37,991 nt of DNA, taken from contig JASHPD010000177.1 of assembly GCA_030038315.1 (NCBI GenBank), positions 1 to 37,991 of the forward strand. Reading direction: 5' to 3'. A program made the position numbers and the translations under genes. Under the pieces are notes generated by a model. That model did not search any database and was not told where the DNA came from. It was given only the letters and a program-made list of their open reading frames with translations. Each line of letters opens with the position of its first letter. Position 1 is the first letter of the stretch. Shown here one piece after another: positions 7,157 to 17,694 of this stretch. This stretch comes from Acidobacteriaceae bacterium (GTDB lineage Bacteria > Acidobacteriota > Terriglobia > Terriglobales > Acidobacteriaceae).

Positions 7157-9277
7157 TTAAGGGTTCTTTGTTGCCGATGCGCTTCGGTCCGCCCACTTGC
7201 TCCAGATGGCCGGATCGGCCAGCATCTTGATGTAGACCCCGCCCACAACGGAGCGCGCCTGAAAGCCGACCTGCCGCGCAGTAATGGTGTCATACCAATC
7301 CGTCATCGGCACGCGGTCCGGCGTCTGGTTCAGGAATTCAAAGACCAGATGCACAATGGCCTGAAAGTCTGCTGCATTGCGTGCCAGCGTGGCAGACCAG
7401 ATCGTCCAGTCGAGCTTGGTGTACGTGGCGCGATTGTCCAGCGGAAGCCCGAAGCGGTTCAGATGCGATTTGTAGTACGCAACCTCGCGCTCGGCAATCT
7501 CCGCGGGAAAGAGATGCAGGCCGAGAATCGAGTCCCACACAAGGTTGTACTTCTGACTCCATGTCCCCGGCTTGTCGAAGGCCAGGCGGTAGTGATCGCC
7601 GTCGAGCGCTTTGGGTCCCCACTTGGCGGCCATCGACCGCGCGGCGCTTTCATAGCGCTCGGCGGTTTGTGTTTCGCCGCGTTCCCTGGCCAGTTGCGCG
7701 TAAGCGGCCAGCGCCTCAATAGCCTTGATGGAAAGGTTCGTGTTGTGCGCAAGATGCCCGGCGAAATCATCCGTGCAGAGCTGATTGGCCGGATCGAAAC
7801 CCTCGGCAAGCAGATAATTCGCCCACTTGGTCAGCAGCGGCCAGTAACGCGAGGCAAAATCCGTGTTGTGCTCCACGTGCGCAATCGCGTCGGCAAGGAT
7901 AAGGACGTTGCCCGATTCTTCCACCGGCATCTGATCCTCTTCGCTTACTTCGCCGCCGCCATACAACTGCCCATCGGCAAGCGGATAGACGCCGAGATCG
8001 TGCGGCGCAAAGGGAAACTTCCAGTGTGGGCTCTCCGCATAGCGCAGCACCGGCTCCAGTTGCGCCTCAACGAGCTTCGGATTCAGAAGCAGAAACATCG
8101 GCGCGGAGGGATAAATCACATCGACGGTCGAGATGGAGCCGTTGCTGAAGTTCTCCTTCGGCATGAAGAACGGCACGCCATGATCGTCCTCCACCAGCTT
8201 GTGCGCGGCAATGGCCTGGCGGAAGGCAAGAACTGCGATGGAGGCGTATTCCGGTCCGCCCTCGCGCGCCAGATCGCGTGTCAGCTCAGCGTCATAGGCT
8301 TCGCTTCGCTGCGTCAGCGAAGCATAATCATGCTCCGCGCCTTCGAGCAGCGCGCTGACCGTCGGGAACTCCTTGTGCCAGTATGCAAGCAGCCTCTGCC
8401 GCATGTACTCGATGGAGTAAATGTCGTCATAGCCGATAAGAATGTGACGCGAAACATCTGCGGCGCCCACCTCGCCGAACGGCAGAACCAGATTCAACGC
8501 CGGAGCCGAAGGAAACCGGCTGCGCGGCGCGCGCGGCTGATCGAGATCGTCCACCTTGGGAATATGCCCCGTCGCCGCAAAGTGGTCGCGATAGGATTGG
8601 TTGCCCGCGGCGAGCTCCGCTGCCTCCTTATCGGGAATAGCGAGATAGAAATATCCCCAGTCAATGCGCAGATTATCGCCGGAGTGCGCGAGAATCGGCT
8701 GCTGCTGGCTGCCGATCCGCAGCACGTGCAGGCCTTTGATCTCCGCGCGTGACCACACCACCGGCTCATCGGATTCATTGACGGCTGTCATCCCGCTCGC
8801 GTCGAAATACACGGCCACGTTGTGGGTGCGTCCATCGCGCGACTTCACATCCCAGGTCAGGTAAGTTACCGGCCGCGCCATTACGGCCAGATCGTCAGGG
8901 AACGCGGGCGTCAGAAACGTCAGCGTCAGCTCGATCTCCGGCGACTGCATGGTGACGATCGTCCGCGTGGGCGTGACCTGCTGTCGTGTCTCCTTGAGCG
9001 CGGGGATCTCATCCTCCGCGTCGCCAAGGTAACGGTAGGTCTTATCGTCCACGCGAATCAGCCCGTTGAGCGGCTGCGGCGTGCCGGTCCAGTGCCGCGT
9101 GGGCCCATCGGTCAGTGCATCGGCATTCGACCAGATGCTGAAATACGGATCATGCGCAATCAGCGGCGTCGCCGGCGGGCGCAGCGGGGCGGGTGAACCC
9201 GGTTGCGCGGAGAGTGAAAGAGAGACAGCGCACAATAACAGGCCGCCCAACAACGGGAGAGAAAAATGCCGGCTCAT
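7157..9277 (-). CDS. Secreted DUF4965/DUF5127/DUF1793 protein ('glutaminase A'-like)
   Basis: This 706-residue protein starts with a signal peptide (LLGGLLLCAVSLSLSAQ). It then shows the order seen in fungal GtaA-like proteins: an N-terminal DUF5127-type beta region (LIAHDPYFSIWSNADALTDGPTRHWTG, start quoted only in part), a DUF4965 middle (VEDDHGVPFFMPKENFSNG, VDVIYPSAPMFLL) and a C-terminal helical toroid region (AHNTNLSIKAIEALAAYA, TKLDWTIWSATLA). Databases often call such proteins glutaminases after an Aspergillus enzyme, but the fold resembles six-hairpin glycosidases and the true substrate in bacteria is uncertain. AGAAAGGA precedes the ATG at a good distance. It follows the aldo/keto reductase gene by 51 nt and may be co-transcribed. 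Confidence 0.8.
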   Translation of the reverse strand: MSRHFSLPLLGGLLLCAVSLSLSAQPGSPAPLRPPATPLIAHDPYFSIWSNADALTDGPTRHWTGTPQPLNGLIRVDDKTYRYLGDAEDEIPALKETRQQVTPTRTIVTMQSPEIELTLTFLTPAFPDDLAVMARPVTYLTWDVKSRDGRTHNVAVYFDASGMTAVNESDEPVVWSRAEIKGLHVLRIGSQQQPILAHSGDNLRIDWGYFYLAIPDKEAAELAAGNQSYRDHFAATGHIPKVDDLDQPRAPRSRFPSAPALNLVLPFGEVGAADVSRHILIGYDDIYSIEYMRQRLLAYWHKEFPTVSALLEGAEHDYASLTQRSEAYDAELTRDLAREGGPEYASIAVLAFRQAIAAHKLVEDDHGVPFFMPKENFSNGSISTVDVIYPSAPMFLLLNPKLVEAQLEPVLRYAESPHWKFPFAPHDLGVYPLADGQLYGGGEVSEEDQMPVEESGNVLILADAIAHVEHNTDFASRYWPLLTKWANYLLAEGFDPANQLCTDDFAGHLAHNTNLSIKAIEALAAYAQLARERGETQTAERYESAARSMAAKWGPKALDGDHYRLAFDKPGTWSQKYNLVWDSILGLHLFPAEIAEREVAYYKSHLNRFGLPLDNRATYTKLDWTIWSATLARNAADFQAIVHLVFEFLNQTPDRVPMTDWYDTITARQVGFQARSVVGGVYIKMLADPAIWSKWADRSASATKNP

Positions 9278-9328
9278 GTTTTCCTTTCTGTTTTTCGCGC
9301 CGGGCTCATGCTTTGCCCGGCACGATCT

Positions 9329-12557
<3,229 letters not shown>

Positions 12558-12627
12558 AAGAATCCTCCGAGCGGGCCAGAACCCGGCTGCGAACAAAGAA
12601 AAATGCGCCGGGCTTGTGAGGCCAAGT

Positions 12628-12657
12628 CTAACAGGCGTGTTGTGCGGCTTCTATACT
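12628..12657 (+). promoter_or_regulatory. Promoter for hemL with near-leaderless start
   Basis: CTAACA (12628-12633) and TATACT (12652-12657) are 18 bp apart. The start of transcription would fall near 12664, about 3 nt before the hemL ATG, which lacks a clear Shine-Dalgarno sequence. Confidence 0.45.
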
Positions 12658-12666
12658 TGAGCCAGC

Positions 12667-13986
12667 ATGAGCCGGCCGATTTCCGCCCCAGCACATTCCC
12701 GTTCGCAAGCCTTGCAGCAGCGAGCCGAGCACCTTTTTCCCGGCGGAGTCAACTCGCCTGTCCGCGCCTTCCGCGCTGTCGGCGGCGCGCCGCCATTCCT
12801 TGAAAGCGCGCAGGGCGCATGGCTCACCGATGCCGACGGCAACCGCTACATCGACTACTTCGGCTCCTGGGGTCCGATGATTCTCGGCCATGCCTTTCCG
12901 CCGGCCGTTGAAGCCATCGAGCGGACCGCGCGCAAATCCGCCAGCTTCGGCGCGTCCACGGAATCGGAAGGCGACCTGGCCGAGCGCGTCGTCGCCTGCT
13001 ATCCCGCCATCGAAAAGCTCCGCTTCGTATCGAGCGGCACCGAAGCCACAATGTCGGCAATCCGCCTCGCCCGCGCCGCCACCAACCGCAGCGTCATCGT
13101 CAAATTTGAAGGCAACTACCACGGCCACGCCGATGGCCTGCTTGTCAAAGCCGGCTCCGGGGTTGCCACCTTCGGCATTCCCGGCTCGGCCGGCGTGCCG
13201 GAAGCTGTCGCCCACCTTACGCTCGCGCTGCCTTACAACGATCTCGCCGCCGTCGAAGCTGCATTCGCCGCGCACAAGGGCGAAATCGCCGCTGTCATTC
13301 TGGAACCTGTCGTGGGCAATGCCGGCTGCATTCCTCCGGCTCCCGGCTATCTCGGCGGCCTGCGCGCCATTACCCGCCGTGAAGGCGCGCTGCTCATCGC
13401 CGATGAGGTCATGACCGGCTTCCGCGTCTCGCTCGGCGGCGCAGTCCAGCTTTACAAAATGGACCCCGACCTCATCACGCTGGGCAAAATCGTCGGCGGC
13501 GGTCTGCCGGTCGGAGCCTTCGGTGGCAAGCGCGCGATCATGGATCTGCTCGCGCCTCTCGGGCCGGTCTACCAGGCCGGTACGCTCAGCGGCAATCCGC
13601 TGGCCATGGCCGCTGGAATCGCGACCGTTAGCTACCTGCAGGACCACGCCGCCGAAATCTACCCGCAATTAGAAGCCGCATCGAAAGCCGTCTTCGAGGG
13701 CGTAGCCGCCGAAGCCGTCAAAGCCGGCGTGCCGCTCACAACCAACCGCGTAGGCTCCATGGGCACATGGTTCTTCGCCTCCGGTCCGGTCACCAATTAC
13801 GACGAAGCCGCAAAATCCGACACTGCCGCCTTCGGCCGTTTCCACCGCGCCATGCTCGATCAAGGCGTCTGGCTCCCGCCCTCGCAATTCGAGGCAGCAT
13901 TCCTGAGCGCCGCCCACGGCAAAGCCGAAATCGATGCCACCATCGAAGCCGCACGAACCGCATTGCAAGCGGTTTTAACTGCGTGA
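12667..13986 (+). CDS. hemL: Glutamate-1-semialdehyde 2,1-aminomutase
   Basis: This 439-residue PLP enzyme matches the usual length of HemL. It converts glutamate-1-semialdehyde to 5-aminolevulinate in the C5 route of tetrapyrrole synthesis in the cytoplasm. Seen in the sequence: the family N terminus [14 protein letters not shown] (about 22-35), the phosphate-binding [15 protein letters not shown] (about 122-136), NYHGHADG (150-157), the ring-stacking DEVMTGFR (246-253), and the PLP lysine in [11 protein letters not shown] (Lys274). The 3' end [13 protein letters not shown] is also characteristic. It is a single gene here, without other hem genes next to it, and its stop codon overlaps the -35 box of the next gene. 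Confidence 0.95.
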   Translation: MSRPISAPAHSRSQALQQRAEHLFPGGVNSPVRAFRAVGGAPPFLESAQGAWLTDADGNRYIDYFGSWGPMILGHAFPPAVEAIERTARKSASFGASTESEGDLAERVVACYPAIEKLRFVSSGTEATMSAIRLARAATNRSVIVKFEGNYHGHADGLLVKAGSGVATFGIPGSAGVPEAVAHLTLALPYNDLAAVEAAFAAHKGEIAAVILEPVVGNAGCIPPAPGYLGGLRAITRREGALLIADEVMTGFRVSLGGAVQLYKMDPDLITLGKIVGGGLPVGAFGGKRAIMDLLAPLGPVYQAGTLSGNPLAMAAGIATVSYLQDHAAEIYPQLEAASKAVFEGVAAEAVKAGVPLTTNRVGSMGTWFFASGPVTNYDEAAKSDTAAFGRFHRAMLDQGVWLPPSQFEAAFLSAAHGKAEIDATIEAARTALQAVLTA

Positions 13987-14011
13987 CTCCATATTCAGCT
14001 CACGGTAGAAT
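13983..14011 (+). promoter_or_regulatory. Promoter for the nucleotidyltransferase gene, overlapping the hemL stop
   Basis: GTGACT (13983-13988, containing the hemL TGA) and TAGAAT (14006-14011) are 17 bp apart. The -10 box ends 7 nt before the ATG at 14019, so the transcript would be leaderless or nearly so; no Shine-Dalgarno sequence is visible. Confidence 0.4.
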
Positions 14012-14018
14012 GGTGCGC

Positions 14019-14309
14019 ATGAGACCTTCGCAGGTTCTGCCGGAACATCGAAGCGCGATTCGCCGGATGGTGCTCGAGTCCGGCATGGCAAACCCGCGTG
14101 TCTTCGGCTCCGTCGTCCGCGGGGAAGACAGCGAAGGCAGCGACCTCGACCTGCTCGTCGATCCTTCGCCGGAGACCAGCCTCCTCGACATTGCCAAGCT
14201 GCAGCTTCGTCTCGAAGCCGCCACCGGCGTCAAGATCGACCTCCTCACGCCAAAGGCTCTGCCAAGTTCCTTCCGCGAAAAAGCACTCACGGAAGCCATT
14301 CCTGTATAA
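14019..14309 (+). CDS. MNT-type nucleotidyltransferase domain protein (MntA-like)
   Basis: The track joins this to an upstream reading of hemL; the real domain starts at the ATG at 14019 (or in frame at 14010) and is about 96 residues. The signature GSVVRGEDSEGSDLDLLVD (about 30-48) is the GSxxRG...SDxDL metal and nucleotide site of the minimal nucleotidyltransferase fold. In known pairs such small proteins (MntA) AMPylate and neutralise a HepT (HEPN) ribonuclease toxin. No HepT/DUF86 gene follows; instead there is an unrelated helical protein after a 50-nt gap. It may be a solitary MntA or paired with a distant or new partner. Catalytic Asp residues appear intact. Confidence 0.75.
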   Translation: MRPSQVLPEHRSAIRRMVLESGMANPRVFGSVVRGEDSEGSDLDLLVDPSPETSLLDIAKLQLRLEAATGVKIDLLTPKALPSSFREKALTEAIPV

Positions 14310-14310
14310 T
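14305..14310 (+). promoter_or_regulatory. Consensus -10 box (TATAAT) upstream of the AT-rich gene
   Basis: A perfect TATAAT spans the stop codon of the nucleotidyltransferase. No convincing -35 box is seen at 16-18 bp. Transcription would start about 40 nt before the GTG at 14360, suggesting a separate promoter for that gene. Confidence 0.35.
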
Positions 14311-14318
14311 TTCGCACT

Positions 14319-14338
14319 CTTCAGCGTGTGAAGTTTTT
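14319..14338 (+). terminator. Short hairpin with T5, possible weak terminator
   Basis: CTTCA-GCGTG-TGAAG followed by TTTTT lies just after the nucleotidyltransferase stop. The stem is only 5 bp, so it may be weak or serve as part of the leader of the next gene. Confidence 0.3.
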
Positions 14339-14359
14339 GCATCAGGAAAGAAGGCGGTC

Positions 14360-14983
14360 GTGAACAAGATCGTAAGAGATGAGATCGTGCTTGCTGAAGA
14401 ATTTCGTAACAAGATAGAAAAACTGATGCTTGAGAAAGGGCAATGTCCAATTGATGAACGCAATACTCTGTTAGTTGCTTATTGGTCACTCAGCTTTGAA
14501 TTTCATAGGGGCATACTTCGTTTAATTGACCAAGGGCTTTTCGGCGCGGCATTTGCTTTGCTTCGTCCAATTATTGAATCGGTAGTTCGTGCGCATGTGG
14601 TTTTAATATGTTCAGCTGATGACCTCACGAGACTTGCAAACGACGAATATAGAATCAATTTTCAAACGATCGGTGCGGAGATAGATAGAAATTTTGGGAT
14701 GGGTGATTTTTTTGAAAACTTTTTGAAGAACACAAGGCTAGCTCTGCATAGTTATACGCATGCTGGATTATTGCAACTCGGTAGACGGTTTACCGGCAAC
14801 AACGTGATTCCAAATTATTCTGAAGAGGAAATTATTGAATCCATTCATATAGCTACAAATGCTGTATTTATGGCAAATAACCTTACGACAAAACATTTCG
14901 GTTTTGAAGCCGCATGGAATTCAAACACTGAACAGTTTGCAGTTTGGTCAGATGCATCTATAAATCTTCCATTGATATCTTGA
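14360..14983 (+). CDS. Unrecognised helical protein, DUF6988/DUF5677-like, in AT-rich DNA
   Basis: This 207-residue protein starts with GTG and has GGAAAGAAGG upstream. It has no signal peptide and no long hydrophobic helix. Most of it looks helical: a short N-terminal helix pair, then YWSLSFEFHRGILRLIDQGL and FALLRPIIESVVRAHVVL (about 35-80), and HSYTHAGLLQLGRRFTG (about 133-149). The order 'R-x-x-x-E' in the second helix and the HSYTHAG motif resemble DUF6988/DUF5677 proteins of unknown role that often sit in accessory islands. Its DNA is strikingly AT-rich compared with all neighbours, which points to recent transfer. Following a nucleotidyltransferase, it could be a partner of that gene, but the different base composition argues against a long-standing operon. 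Confidence 0.65.
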   Translation: MNKIVRDEIVLAEEFRNKIEKLMLEKGQCPIDERNTLLVAYWSLSFEFHRGILRLIDQGLFGAAFALLRPIIESVVRAHVVLICSADDLTRLANDEYRINFQTIGAEIDRNFGMGDFFENFLKNTRLALHSYTHAGLLQLGRRFTGNNVIPNYSEEEIIESIHIATNAVFMANNLTTKHFGFEAAWNSNTEQFAVWSDASINLPLIS

Positions 14984-14996
14984 TCAACTCTTCAAA

Positions 14997-15395
14997 TTAT
15001 TTAGCCTTGCCATGACCGATCGCGTTACAGATGTCTTTTACGGCATTTGCCAATTCATGTGTCTTTGCACTAAATACCGCATCCCCATCCTTGTTGAATA
15101 ATGCAAATTTATATCCCCTTGATTGGCCGTTTGGAGTGCAGCACCATGAATGGCCTGCTTCCAAGCGGTAGTCTGCTTTTTCAGCACTATCCGTTAAAAC
15201 AACACCGCTGCATTTTGCGCTGAATTCCTTGAGTAGATCGGCACTTGAAATCTCGCCTTGGACACTATTGACGTCTTTATCCGATATCCAGATACGCACA
15301 GGAGCATTTGACGGAGCACTCGAAGATGGGTTCTGCGCATAAACAAAACTGGAAAACAAGATAAGAACCATACAGCTTTGTGTCAATCGCCGCAC
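14997..15395 (-). CDS. Small exported protein of unknown function
   Basis: I start this gene at the GTG at 15395, not the TTG at 15437 of the track, because GGGAG lies about 7 nt upstream and the N terminus becomes a clean signal peptide (RRLTQSCMVLILFSSFVYAQ). The mature part is about 110 residues: VRIWISDKDVNSVQG, DLLKEFSAKCSGVVLTD and YRLEAG, then a double cysteine in HSWCCTPNGQ, and a two-stranded YKFALFNKDGDAVFSAKT. The alternation of short strands and a helix and the D-x-A-D-Y-x-L pattern suggest a small alpha/beta periplasmic domain. I do not recognise a named family. It is AT-rich like its convergent neighbour, 13 nt away. Confidence 0.6.
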   Translation of the reverse strand: MRRLTQSCMVLILFSSFVYAQNPSSSAPSNAPVRIWISDKDVNSVQGEISSADLLKEFSAKCSGVVLTDSAEKADYRLEAGHSWCCTPNGQSRGYKFALFNKDGDAVFSAKTHELANAVKDICNAIGHGKAK

Positions 15396-15466
15396 AAATT
15401 TCTCCCATTCTGAATTTGCCCCAAGGGTATCACGCAAAGCTAATTAGTTTTCTAGCAACTAAACAT

Positions 15467-16204
15467 TCAGCCCCACTCCCCCACCGTCACAAAACGGTGC
15501 GTCCCCGCATACCGCTCCAGCAGCCGTCCCGCAGCCGTGATAGAAGCCTCCCGATTCGCCTTCGGCTCCTGGTGCCCGCCGTCGTGCAGCACGATATTCG
15601 CCGCAAATCCGCGCCGCGTTAGCCGGTCGATCTTCCCGCTCAGATTCGCGGCAATGCGTTCTGGGGAAGGCTCGTTCCAGTCGCTCGTCATGGCGTTCCA
15701 CAGCACCGGCGTCATGCCCAGCTCGCGCGCGGCGCGCAGCACATCCGGGCGGCGCGCTCCAAAGGGCGGACGAAAATGCCGCACGGGTTTGCCGATGATC
15801 TGCTCCAGCGCGTCTTTCGTATTGCGCAGCTCCTCGCGAACCTTCGCTGGCGCGGTCAATGCCAGATTTGGATGCGACCACGAGTGATTGCCGATTGCGT
15901 GGCCGTTGTTGGCGATGAAGCGCGTCAGCACCGACTGCTCGCTTGCATATTTGCCGACGAGAAAGAACGTCGCCTTTACTCCATATTGGTCCAGCAACTC
16001 CAGCAGCCGCGGCGTCCATGCCGGATTCGGCCCGTCGTCAAAAGTCAGCGCCAGCTCGCCCGGCTTTCCCAAATCAAGTCTCGGAGCAATCAGCGTGCGG
16101 CCAAAGATCTGCGAGCCCGGCCACAGAGCCGCGTAGGCACAGCCGCCCGCAAGCAGCCCAATCGCCGCCGCGCCAATCGCCGTTTCCGCCAGAATTCCTG
16201 CCAT
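15467..16204 (-). CDS. Polysaccharide deacetylase (NodB domain), membrane-anchored
   Basis: This protein of about 245 residues has an N-terminal hydrophobic segment (ILAETAIGAAAIGLLAGGCAYAALW, cited in part) and a NodB domain from about residue 50. All signature motifs are present: TFDDGPN (Asp56-Asp57), HSWSH (His107, His111, metal ligands), RPPFGARR (145-152), the DW of motif 4 (175-176) and LHDGG (206-210). Such enzymes remove N-acetyl groups from chitin-like polymers or peptidoglycan outside the cytoplasm. The track start at 16261 is a TTG without support; the ATG at 16204 has GGAAAAG just upstream but only a weak ribosome site, so the start is uncertain. It is divergent from panB. Confidence 0.85.
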   Translation of the reverse strand: MAGILAETAIGAAAIGLLAGGCAYAALWPGSQIFGRTLIAPRLDLGKPGELALTFDDGPNPAWTPRLLELLDQYGVKATFFLVGKYASEQSVLTRFIANNGHAIGNHSWSHPNLALTAPAKVREELRNTKDALEQIIGKPVRHFRPPFGARRPDVLRAARELGMTPVLWNAMTSDWNEPSPERIAANLSGKIDRLTRRGFAANIVLHDGGHQEPKANREASITAAGRLLERYAGTHRFVTVGEWG

Positions 16205-16308
16205 CTTTTCCAGTTTGCGGTCCGGCGGTCCCACCCTGCAAGAAATCCGTTCTGAATCCAAATTGCCGCGCGACTATCCTTATTGCGTGCGGCGCGAAGC
16301 GCGTTCTA

Positions 16309-16337
16309 CCCCACGCAGCAAAAATCGTTACGTGGGG
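16309..16337. repeat. CCCCACG...CGTGGGG inverted repeat (copy 1)
   Basis: CCCCACG and CGTGGGG form a 7-bp stem with a 15-nt loop in the panB/deacetylase intergenic region. A second, better palindrome with the same CCCACG/CGTGGG core occurs at 22165-22190 after valS. Probably a dispersed palindromic element, not a terminator, as no T-run follows. Confidence 0.45.
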
Positions 16338-16345
16338 ACCCCGCG

Positions 16346-16376
16346 TTGCCCGGACGGCCAGTCCCAAGCGTATACT
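16346..16376 (+). promoter_or_regulatory. Possible panB promoter
   Basis: TTGCCC (16346-16351) and TATACT (16371-16376), with a 19-bp spacer, lie 50 nt before the panB start. The -10 box is good; the spacer is long, so the -35 assignment is weak. Confidence 0.35.
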
Positions 16377-16426
16377 CTGCCTGTACGGGCTGCATCCTGA
16401 GTGTACGGAGCGGCACTGGAGCGAAT

Positions 16427-17314
16427 ATGAGCCTTACCAACTTCTCCGCAGGCGGCCTTTCGCCGGCCGCGACCCCCGCGACAAAAGTCACCATCCCCGC
16501 GCTGGCTGAGATGAAGCGCCAGCTCAAGCCTATCTCCGCGCTCACGGCTTATGACTACGCGACGGCGCGGCTCGTCGATGAGGCCGGCATCGACATGATT
16601 CTCGTCGGCGACTCGCTCGCCATGGTCGTCATGGGCCACGACAACACGCTGGCCATCACGGTGGACGAGATGCTGCACCATACGCGCGCCGTGCGCCGTG
16701 CCGTGCGCCGCGCGCTGGTGGTTGCGGATATGCCTTTCGGCAGCTACCACGCGACGGTTGCCGAGGGCGTGACGAATGCCGTGCGCTTCGTCAAGGAAGC
16801 GGGCGCCGAAGCGGTCAAGATCGAAGGCCCGCGCGTCGAGCTTGTCCGCGCGCTTACGGAAGCCGAAATCCCCGTGGTTGCCCACCTGGGCCTTACGCCG
16901 CAGAGCGTGCACCGCATGGGCGGCTATCGCGTGCAGGCGCGCACCGCCGAGGCTGTGCGGCAACTGAAAGCCGATGCGCTTGCGCTGGCCGAAGCCGGCG
17001 CGGGAGTCATGGTTCTCGAAGGCGTGCCGCGTGAAGTTGCCGCGGCAATTACCGCCGAGCTGCCGATTCCGACGATTGGCATTGGCGCGGGACCGGAGTG
17101 CGACGGGCAGATTCTGGTCTTCCACGATCTGGTCAACCTGAGCTTTTCGCCGCAGGCCAAGTTCGTTCGCCGCTATGCGGATGCTTCCGCGCTCTTCCGC
17201 TCGGCGATGGAACACTACCGCGAAGATGTGGAGCATCGGACGTTTCCGTCGGATGCGGAGAGCTATCATCTGCCGGATTCCGCTCGCCAAGCTCTCGGAC
17301 CGCGCACGGCATAA
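16427..17314 (+). CDS. panB: 3-methyl-2-oxobutanoate hydroxymethyltransferase
   Basis: The track begins at 16283, but the ATG at 16427 has GGAG at 8 nt and starts the conserved protein (295 residues, the normal PanB length plus a short N-terminal tail). PanB transfers a hydroxymethyl group from methylene-tetrahydrofolate to 2-oxoisovalerate, the first step to pantoate and coenzyme A. Visible motifs are SALTAYDYATARLVDEAGID (38-57), VGDSLAMVVMGHDNT with the Mg-binding Asp62, ADMPFGSY with Asp101, KIEG with Glu133 and TPQSVHRMGGYRVQ. The late GIGAGPECDGQILV is also typical. No panC or panD is next to it. Confidence 0.95.
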   Translation: MSLTNFSAGGLSPAATPATKVTIPALAEMKRQLKPISALTAYDYATARLVDEAGIDMILVGDSLAMVVMGHDNTLAITVDEMLHHTRAVRRAVRRALVVADMPFGSYHATVAEGVTNAVRFVKEAGAEAVKIEGPRVELVRALTEAEIPVVAHLGLTPQSVHRMGGYRVQARTAEAVRQLKADALALAEAGAGVMVLEGVPREVAAAITAELPIPTIGIGAGPECDGQILVFHDLVNLSFSPQAKFVRRYADASALFRSAMEHYREDVEHRTFPSDAESYHLPDSARQALGPRTA

Positions 17315-17442
17315 ACCCCTGTCAAGCCCCCGGCGCGCAGAAAATATCGCAACCAGCTCAAAACAAACGAAATAAAATCCGCGCAGGTTTGCAAAGAATT
17401 TCTCCGACCTCTGCCACAATGGAATCAGGCGGAAAAAACCAC

Positions 17443-17469
17443 GGCCCGGTGCTCATCAGGAACCGGGCC
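17443..17469. terminator. Hairpin GGCCCGGT/ACCGGGCC, possible bidirectional terminator
   Basis: An 8-bp perfect stem with an 11-nt loop. On the plus strand ATTTCTCTC follows; on the minus strand GTGGTTTTTT follows. Convergent position suits a shared terminator for panB and ggt. Its core matches the strong terminator at 33421. Confidence 0.5.
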
Positions 17470-17663
17470 ATTTCTCTCGCCGTCACCATAAGGATCGTTT
17501 TCCGCGCTTCTTCTCAAAACCGGCGCAATTTGCGCGCAAAAAGTGTCATTTAAACATCATTCAAACGTTTTAAGTTGCATTTAAGGCACCTTCAAATCAC
17601 CCGCATAACAAAGAAAACAAAATAATTACGAGAGAAGATCCGCAAAAAGCTCAAAAATCTTCT

Positions 17664-17684
17664 CACAGATTCTGTAAATCTGTG
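17664..17684 (-). terminator. Hairpin CACAGATT/AATCTGTG after ggt
   Basis: An 8-bp perfect stem with a 5-nt loop lies 11 nt after the ggt stop on the minus strand and is followed by AGAAGATTTTT. The T-run is displaced, so termination is only plausible. Confidence 0.4.
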
Positions 17685-17694
17685 GTCCCGTGGC

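Larger units (their letters stand above)
17315..17694. other. 380-bp AT-rich intergenic region between convergent panB and ggt
   Basis: No open reading frame with coding character is seen. It holds two hairpins (annotated separately). The right half is AT-rich with repeated ATTTAA/TTCAAA-type words (TCATTTAAACATCATTCAAA). The first bases, CCCCTGTCAAGCCCCC, look like part of a dispersed intergenic element, but I cannot prove this from one copy. Confidence 0.5.

Noticed and set aside
7349-8752. 467-aa plus-strand ORF over the DUF4965 gene
   Set aside because: No recognisable domain or ribosome site; antisense of a conserved protein.
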